The notes under the pieces are model-generated. The model worked only from the letters and a program-made list of their open reading frames with translations. It was not told where the DNA came from and made no database searches. A stretch of 12,062 bases of DNA, from NCBI GenBank assembly GCA_004000155.1, contig RCSS01000148.1:1-12062 (forward strand). Direction: 5' to 3'. How positions within the stretch are numbered: the stretch's first letter is position 1; each line of letters opens with the position of its first letter. Positions 8,600 through 12,062 of the stretch are shown in pieces. The stretch is from Tubulinosema ratisbonensis (Eukaryota; Microsporidia; Tubulinosematidae). The translations under genes and the position numbers were made by a program.

Positions 8600-8605
8600 T
8601 TTATT
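8600..8605 (-). promoter_or_regulatory. Probable poly(A) signal overlapping the stop codon
   Basis: On the minus strand the end of the 679-codon gene reads TAAATAAA, so AATAAA begins at the last base of the stop codon (8605-8607). The identical arrangement ends the small gene at 11950-11957, which strengthens both calls. Confidence 0.5.
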
Positions 8606-10644
8606 TATTTTTTAAAATATTTTTTTACCATTCTTATTCTCTCTGAACCTTTTTGAATTTCTTCTTTTAATTCATTTGGCTCATAATCAAAAATTTTGTT
8701 TAATTGTTTTTCTAAATCAATTTTCAATTCTTCATCAAAATTTCCTGGTTGATTAAATCGCTCTACATCCTCAATTTCACTATTAAGTTGTATATCTTTG
8801 TTCTTAAAATAGTTATTTTCTACTTTATGAAGCTTATAATCAATATCTTTGATTAAAGGTTTTGTTAAAGCACAAAAATTTTGTAAAAAGCCAAGCTTAA
8901 ATTTTGTAAAGTCAAAAAAATTAAGAAAATCTAACAAATAAACAGAAAAATTGTTTGAATTCTTTAAAGATAAATTGTTTATAAGCAAACGCCAGTACAT
9001 CAAAATTACTTCTATCTTTTCATAATTTTTTAAACACATAAATAAATAAATTAGCATTCTTGAACTGGCAACAAATTTTCTTAAATTGTCTGAATCAATA
9101 AAATAATTGTTATGGGTTGAATTATTTGATTCTATTTCATCAGCTATGATTGGTTTTAAGTAATGTAATTTCAAAACTAATAAATTAATTATGAAGTATG
9201 ATTTAAAAATTTGACAATCTGTTGAGTCAGAATTTTCAAGCTGTGTCAAAAATATTTGTAGTTCTGGGACTATAATTAAAAGTATTTTATTGTCGTTGCA
9301 TTTAAGTAGCGCCAATGCTGATTGGGCTATGTTAGATAAATTTGTTTGTGTGTTGAATGTGATTGTTGATGTTAACGTTCCGTAATGAAAATATTTATCA
9401 AAGAATAAAACATCTTTGATTAATCCAAAAAATCCTTGATTCAAAGGATTGAATTCCCTGATGGTTGTTGCTGTGTATTTAATTCTTGATTGAGAACAAC
9501 CAAATCGCATATCTAATTCATCACAATAAACATATTTACCACCTGGTTTAATTGAGTCAATTATTTCACAAACAATCAACTTGTTCAAAAATTCTTTAAA
9601 CTTACTGGTAAAATCTTCGGACACAGAAGAAATGGTATTTTTACCGCCAGGTGCACATAATTTAAAATATGTTTCCATGATAAAACTTAGACGCAAAGGC
9701 AACCTTTTTTCTAAATCTCGGGTAATTTGTTCGTAATATATTTTTGATTTTTGGTCAATTTTAAAACTTCTAAAGGTTGTTGTTTCTTCACCGAATGTTG
9801 GAGGGGTGTTAAAACTGAATGTGATTGTTTCTTTTTGGTTGTTTTTNNAATCNNNNAAGGAGAATCTTGGGTAAATTTCTAAGAATAATTCTTTTTCTTT
9901 GATTAAATTTTTTTGTTTTTTTGATTTTTGATCGTTTGAATATTTTTCTTTAAGTTGTTTTGATGATGGTTCAATGTTTGAAGTGTCTGAAATAATGGAA
10001 AGAGGCGGTGCTTCTAAATTTGTTGATGTATTTTTTATACATGAGAATTCTGGGTTTACATTTTCTAAAATTTGAAAAACGCTTTCTTTATCCGCACCAT
10101 CATTCTCTTTTTTTACTACAAACATATTTGGACAGAAATCATCAACAAACCCATTTCCTTCTTGATCCTCCAAAATCTTAATAGCTTCACTATAAGCCTC
10201 GATCGGAAAATAATTCTTTTCCTCTTGATTAGTCATTTCTTCCAAACATCTATTAGATTCGTTTATAATCTCTTCTATAGTTTTGTTTTTTTGATAAAAA
10301 TCAAACGAATTAACAATCAACGAATCTGTTGAATCTCTTGTATCAACATCTAACAAATCCAAACTACAATCACTATGCATCTCTTTTGGCAAATATACTA
10401 TCAATTCATCAATCTCTTTTTGATCGATTTTTGTCGTTATGTCTTGTGTTTGAATGTTTAGTAATGATTCGTCGTTAGTTATTAGAGATGGTATTAATGG
10501 TAACGAAATATTTGAAAATGGATCATAGTAACTGGTATTAGAAATTTTTACTTTTTTTGTATTCGGATTATCTTGTAAATCATCTGAATTTCTTTTAAGT
10601 GATGCTTTTATTTGAATTATATTTATTATCAAAGTGAATATCAT
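8605..10644 (-). CDS. Putative secreted protein with nuclear-localisation-like motif, unknown family
   Basis: I do not recognise this 679-residue protein. Residues 1-15 (MIFTLIINIIQIKAS) form a short hydrophobic stretch ending in A-S, a plausible signal peptide. Right after it, K17-R18, 11 residues and K30-K31-V32-K33 fit a bipartite nuclear-localisation pattern. Residues about 20-300 are polar, rich in Asn, Ser, Asp and Glu, and probably disordered, with a second basic cluster at 240-251. Residues about 300-600 look folded, with several Cys (including C330, C359, C374, C383) and Leu/Phe-rich helices. The last 60 residues are charged and end in KKYFKK. Three residues (263, 264, 266) are unresolved, but the frame is kept. 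The start is set at ATG 10644, not at the in-frame TTG two codons earlier, because CCC directly abuts this ATG. A long species-specific secreted protein fits a parasite; host targeting is inference. Confidence 0.85.
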   Translation of the reverse strand: MIFTLIINIIQIKASLKRNSDDLQDNPNTKKVKISNTSYYDPFSNISLPLIPSLITNDESLLNIQTQDITTKIDQKEIDELIVYLPKEMHSDCSLDLLDVDTRDSTDSLIVNSFDFYQKNKTIEEIINESNRCLEEMTNQEEKNYFPIEAYSEAIKILEDQEGNGFVDDFCPNMFVVKKENDGADKESVFQILENVNPEFSCIKNTSTNLEAPPLSIISDTSNIEPSSKQLKEKYSNDQKSKKQKNLIKEKELFLEIYPRFSXXDXKNNQKETITFSFNTPPTFGEETTTFRSFKIDQKSKIYYEQITRDLEKRLPLRLSFIMETYFKLCAPGGKNTISSVSEDFTSKFKEFLNKLIVCEIIDSIKPGGKYVYCDELDMRFGCSQSRIKYTATTIREFNPLNQGFFGLIKDVLFFDKYFHYGTLTSTITFNTQTNLSNIAQSALALLKCNDNKILLIIVPELQIFLTQLENSDSTDCQIFKSYFIINLLVLKLHYLKPIIADEIESNNSTHNNYFIDSDNLRKFVASSRMLIYLFMCLKNYEKIEVILMYWRLLINNLSLKNSNNFSVYLLDFLNFFDFTKFKLGFLQNFCALTKPLIKDIDYKLHKVENNYFKNKDIQLNSEIEDVERFNQPGNFDEELKIDLEKQLNKIFDYEPNELKEEIQKGSERIRMVKKYFKK

Positions 10645-10647
10645 GGG
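10645..10647 (-). promoter_or_regulatory. CCC start-context motif that fixes the start codon
   Basis: The minus strand reads TTTTGCCCATG, with CCC immediately before the ATG. This is the microsporidian start-context motif and decides for the ATG at 10642-10644 over the TTG at 10648-10650. Confidence 0.65.
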
Positions 10648-10676
10648 CAAAATATTGTTTTTTTCTTTTATTCTTT

Positions 10677-10699
10677 TGATAAGAAAATTTTTCTTATCA
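10677..10699. promoter_or_regulatory. Inverted repeat with paired GATAAG motifs upstream of the secreted-protein gene
   Basis: The sequence is TGATAAGAAAA, a single T, and TTTTCTTATCA. That is two exact 11-bp arms around one base, each containing TGATAA(G), which fits the WGATAR consensus of GATA-type zinc-finger factors. It sits 33-55 bp upstream of the ATG at 10644. A binding site for a GATA factor is inferred from motif and position; a hairpin without regulatory role is the alternative. Confidence 0.5.
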
Positions 10700-10976
10700 C
10701 AAAGTTTTAAATCTCTTTTTTGATTTATCTTTTTTTAGTTAATATACAGACATATTATTAAAAATCTAATATAAAATGTGATCACTTACAAATCAAAGAA
10801 ATTATCATAAAAAATTTTTTAAAGTTTCAAATTAATAATTTTTACTATGAAATCTAAATTTTCTTATGGTATATAAATTATAAGAAAGGTTCTTTATAAT
10901 AAAAAAGCTCAACAAAAAATGTATCCAAATTAAATTTAATTTTTTTTAAATAATTTATACAGAGTTATTCCTCAAT

Positions 10977-11045
10977 GATTACAAAATTATAACTTAATTT
11001 TTACATTGATTACAAATTAATTTTTACAAAATTATAACTTAAATT
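10977..11045. repeat. Direct repeat cluster, 17-nt exact copies
   Basis: ACAAAATTATAACTTAA occurs exactly at 10981-10997 and again at 11026-11042. TGATTACAAA starts both at 10977 and at about 11008. The arrangement suggests a rearranged tandem duplication of about 45 bp. No function is apparent. Confidence 0.7.
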
Positions 11046-11169
11046 ATATAAAATCAAAATAAATTCAAAAAAATTAAATAATTTAGAAAAATTAGAATAA
11101 ATAAAATTAAATAAACTACTCATACGATACCATCTTTAAAAATAATAAACAAAACAAAAACGGAAGTTT

Positions 11170-11181
11170 AGTCACGTGACT
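11170..11181. promoter_or_regulatory. 12-bp palindrome with CACGTG (E-box)
   Basis: AGTCACGTGACT is a perfect palindrome whose core GTCACGTGAC matches the RTCACRTG site bound in other fungi by the bHLH protein Cbf1. It sits in a GC-richer island in otherwise A/T-only DNA, about 380 bp upstream of tRNA-Ala and 525 bp upstream of the secreted-protein gene. Whether this organism has such a factor cannot be seen here. Confidence 0.4.
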
Positions 11182-11559
11182 GGGAGTCAAGACAATATAT
11201 TAAATTATAAACTAGTAAAATTTATCTTATAGTTTAATAAAGTTTTTCTAATTTGCTCTACTTAATGTTTAAATATTTATGTTACTTTTACAATTAATTT
11301 TTTATAAAAAAGTAGCTAATCATATTAAAATTTTTTATTATAAATAAGGCGCAATATTAAAATAAAATACTTATAAAATAACCACAAATTTTCTTTTTTT
11401 TTCTCATATCATAAATTTATACAATTTATTTAGGATAATAATTCATATATTTTCTTAAATTTAAATTTATAAATCGTTTTCTAAAAATGAAAAACAGTAT
11501 TTATATGCAATTATAAACTTAACAAGTAAATATTTATATCTTTCTATATTTTTTTGTAA

Positions 11560-11632
11560 GGGGTTTTAGCTCAGTTGGTAGAGTGCTCGCTTAGCATGTG
11601 AGAGGTCAAGGGTTCAACTCCCTTAAGCTCCA
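11560..11632 (+). tRNA. tRNA-Ala (anticodon AGC)
   Basis: This is a complete 73-nt cloverleaf without an intron. The acceptor stem is GGGGTTT (11560-11566) with AAGCTCC (11625-11631). Its third pair is G3-U70, the alanine identity element, and the discriminator is A at 11632. The D arm is GCTC/GAGT. The anticodon arm is CTCGC/GTGAG around loop TTAGCAT, with anticodon AGC at 11593-11595. The T arm is AAGGG/CCCTT around TTCAACT. The internal Pol III A box (TAGCTCAGTTGG, 11567-11578) and B box (GGTTCAACTCC, 11611-11621) are present. CCA is not encoded, as expected in a eukaryote. A34 would be changed to inosine to read GCU, GCC and GCA. Confidence 0.98.
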
Positions 11633-11638
11633 TTTTTT
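11633..11638 (+). terminator. RNA polymerase III terminator of tRNA-Ala
   Basis: A run of six T residues directly follows the discriminator base, the standard Pol III termination signal. Confidence 0.9.
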
Positions 11639-11822
11639 AAAAATCAGAATTACTTAAAAAAGATAAATTAACAATTAAAATTTTGATGAAATTAAAAATT
11701 AACTAATTTTTATATGAAAAAAGTAAAATTATTTCAATTTAAAATCATAAAAAATGTTAAAATTTGATTATTTAAAAACCTGAAACAAATAAAAGATAAA
11801 TAAATATTTTTTAAAATAATAA

Positions 11823-11826
11823 CCCC
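11823..11826 (+). promoter_or_regulatory. CCCC start-context motif of the 41-codon gene
   Basis: Four C residues abut the ATG at 11827, in a spacer that is otherwise almost all A/T. This is the same CCC-before-ATG arrangement as in the 8605-10644 gene, and it is the main reason for treating the short ORF as real. Confidence 0.55.
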
Positions 11827-11952
11827 ATGCTACTACCATTCCAAGAAAAGTACTTTAAACAATTAGCACAAGACTTATTTCAAGAAGAAGAATTAACTCA
11901 AGAAGAGATCGAAATAATCTTTAACGCATCACTGATTGAATACACAAGATAA
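11827..11952 (+). CDS. Small acidic protein of 41 residues, unknown function
   Basis: This short gene candidate begins MLLPFQEKYFKQLAQDLF, continues through an acidic EEELTQEEIEIIF stretch and ends SLIEYTR. The pattern suggests two amphipathic helices joined by an acidic turn; there is no signal peptide or membrane segment. Three things argue that it is real despite its size: CCCC directly before the ATG, TAAATAAA at the end (AATAAA overlapping the stop at 11952-11957), and a base composition richer in G and C than the flanks. It stands alone, 194 bp after the tRNA end. The helix pattern faintly recalls the start of a histone-fold subunit such as CENP-X/MHF2, but it is far too short to support that. 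It could also be a truncated gene. Confidence 0.55.
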   Translation: MLLPFQEKYFKQLAQDLFQEEELTQEEIEIIFNASLIEYTR

Positions 11953-11957
11953 ATAAA
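11952..11957 (+). promoter_or_regulatory. Probable poly(A) signal of the 41-codon gene
   Basis: AATAAA starts at the last base of the TAA stop codon, the same layout as at the end of the 679-codon gene on the other strand. Confidence 0.45.
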
Positions 11958-12062
11958 AGGAATGATAAATAAAAGAAATGTAAAATCTTTATGTTTATAA
12001 ATTTTTTTAGTTACAAAAGTATTTTAAAAAATACAACAAATATGTTTTAAATTTTATTTTCT

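Larger units (their letters stand above)
10645..11559. other. Divergent spacer between the secreted-protein gene and tRNA-Ala
   Basis: About 900 bp lie between a minus-strand and a plus-strand gene. I see no ORF of note and no structural RNA. It contains a GATA-type inverted repeat (10677-10699), a small direct-repeat cluster (10977-11045) and a short, relatively GC-rich island at about 11159-11194 that includes a CACGTG palindrome (11170-11181). The rest is low-complexity A/T. Confidence 0.6.

Noticed and set aside
8358..8604. Repeated ATTT/TAAA units as a CRISPR-like or minisatellite array
   Set aside because: The units are irregular low-complexity A/T with no unique spacers. Only one inverted repeat is long enough to record.
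10072..10332. 86-codon plus-strand ORF
   Set aside because: It is antisense to the N-terminal part of the 679-codon gene and has no start context or domain.
11159..11194. Point-centromere (CDEI/CDEIII-like) interpretation of CACGTG plus CGGAAGTTT
   Set aside because: The two motifs adjoin directly with no AT-rich CDEII between them, and no such centromere is known to me in this group.

Overview
The window looks like nuclear DNA from a microsporidian (a very reduced, AT-rich fungal parasite). Nothing suggests bacterial or phage DNA. The grounds are a eukaryote-type cytosolic glutamyl-tRNA synthetase without its usual N-terminal appendage, a Pol III tRNA gene without an encoded CCA, intronless genes, and two signals typical of microsporidia. 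These signals are a CCC motif just upstream of three start codons (10644, 8357, 11827) and AATAAA overlapping or closely following the same genes' stop codons. Very AT-rich spacers and eukaryotic DNA-transposon relics fit a larger, transposon-bearing microsporidian genome. I cannot name the species.

Layout. 1-278 is AT-rich DNA with no gene seen. 279-1313 (minus) is a broken DD34E transposase of the Tc1/IS630 group. 1314-1920 is spacer with one less AT-rich patch. 1921-3123 (minus) encodes a 400-residue leucine-rich repeat protein with a four-cysteine tail. 3124-5772 is about 2.6 kb of extremely AT-rich DNA with no convincing gene; it holds a perfect 42-bp palindrome and a short tandem duplication. 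5773-6375 (minus) is a broken PIF/Harbinger (HARBI1-like) transposase. 6597-8357 (minus) is glutamyl-tRNA synthetase, with an unusual insertion of about 95 residues in the catalytic core. 8605-10644 (minus) encodes a 679-residue protein of unknown family with a predicted signal peptide followed by a bipartite nuclear-localisation-like motif. 10645-11559 is spacer with a GATA-type inverted repeat, a 17-nt direct repeat and a 12-bp palindrome containing CACGTG. 11560-11632 (plus) is tRNA-Ala(AGC). 11827-11952 (plus) is a 41-codon small gene candidate.

How the genes relate. Each gene carries its own start and 3' signals, so they look separately transcribed rather than forming an operon. The synthetase and the tRNA both serve translation, but the tRNA is an alanine tRNA and not a substrate of this synthetase. 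The LRR protein and the putative secreted protein are the accessory genes; the secreted one is the best candidate here for a host-directed factor. I found no CRISPR array, rRNA, or defence or toxin system.
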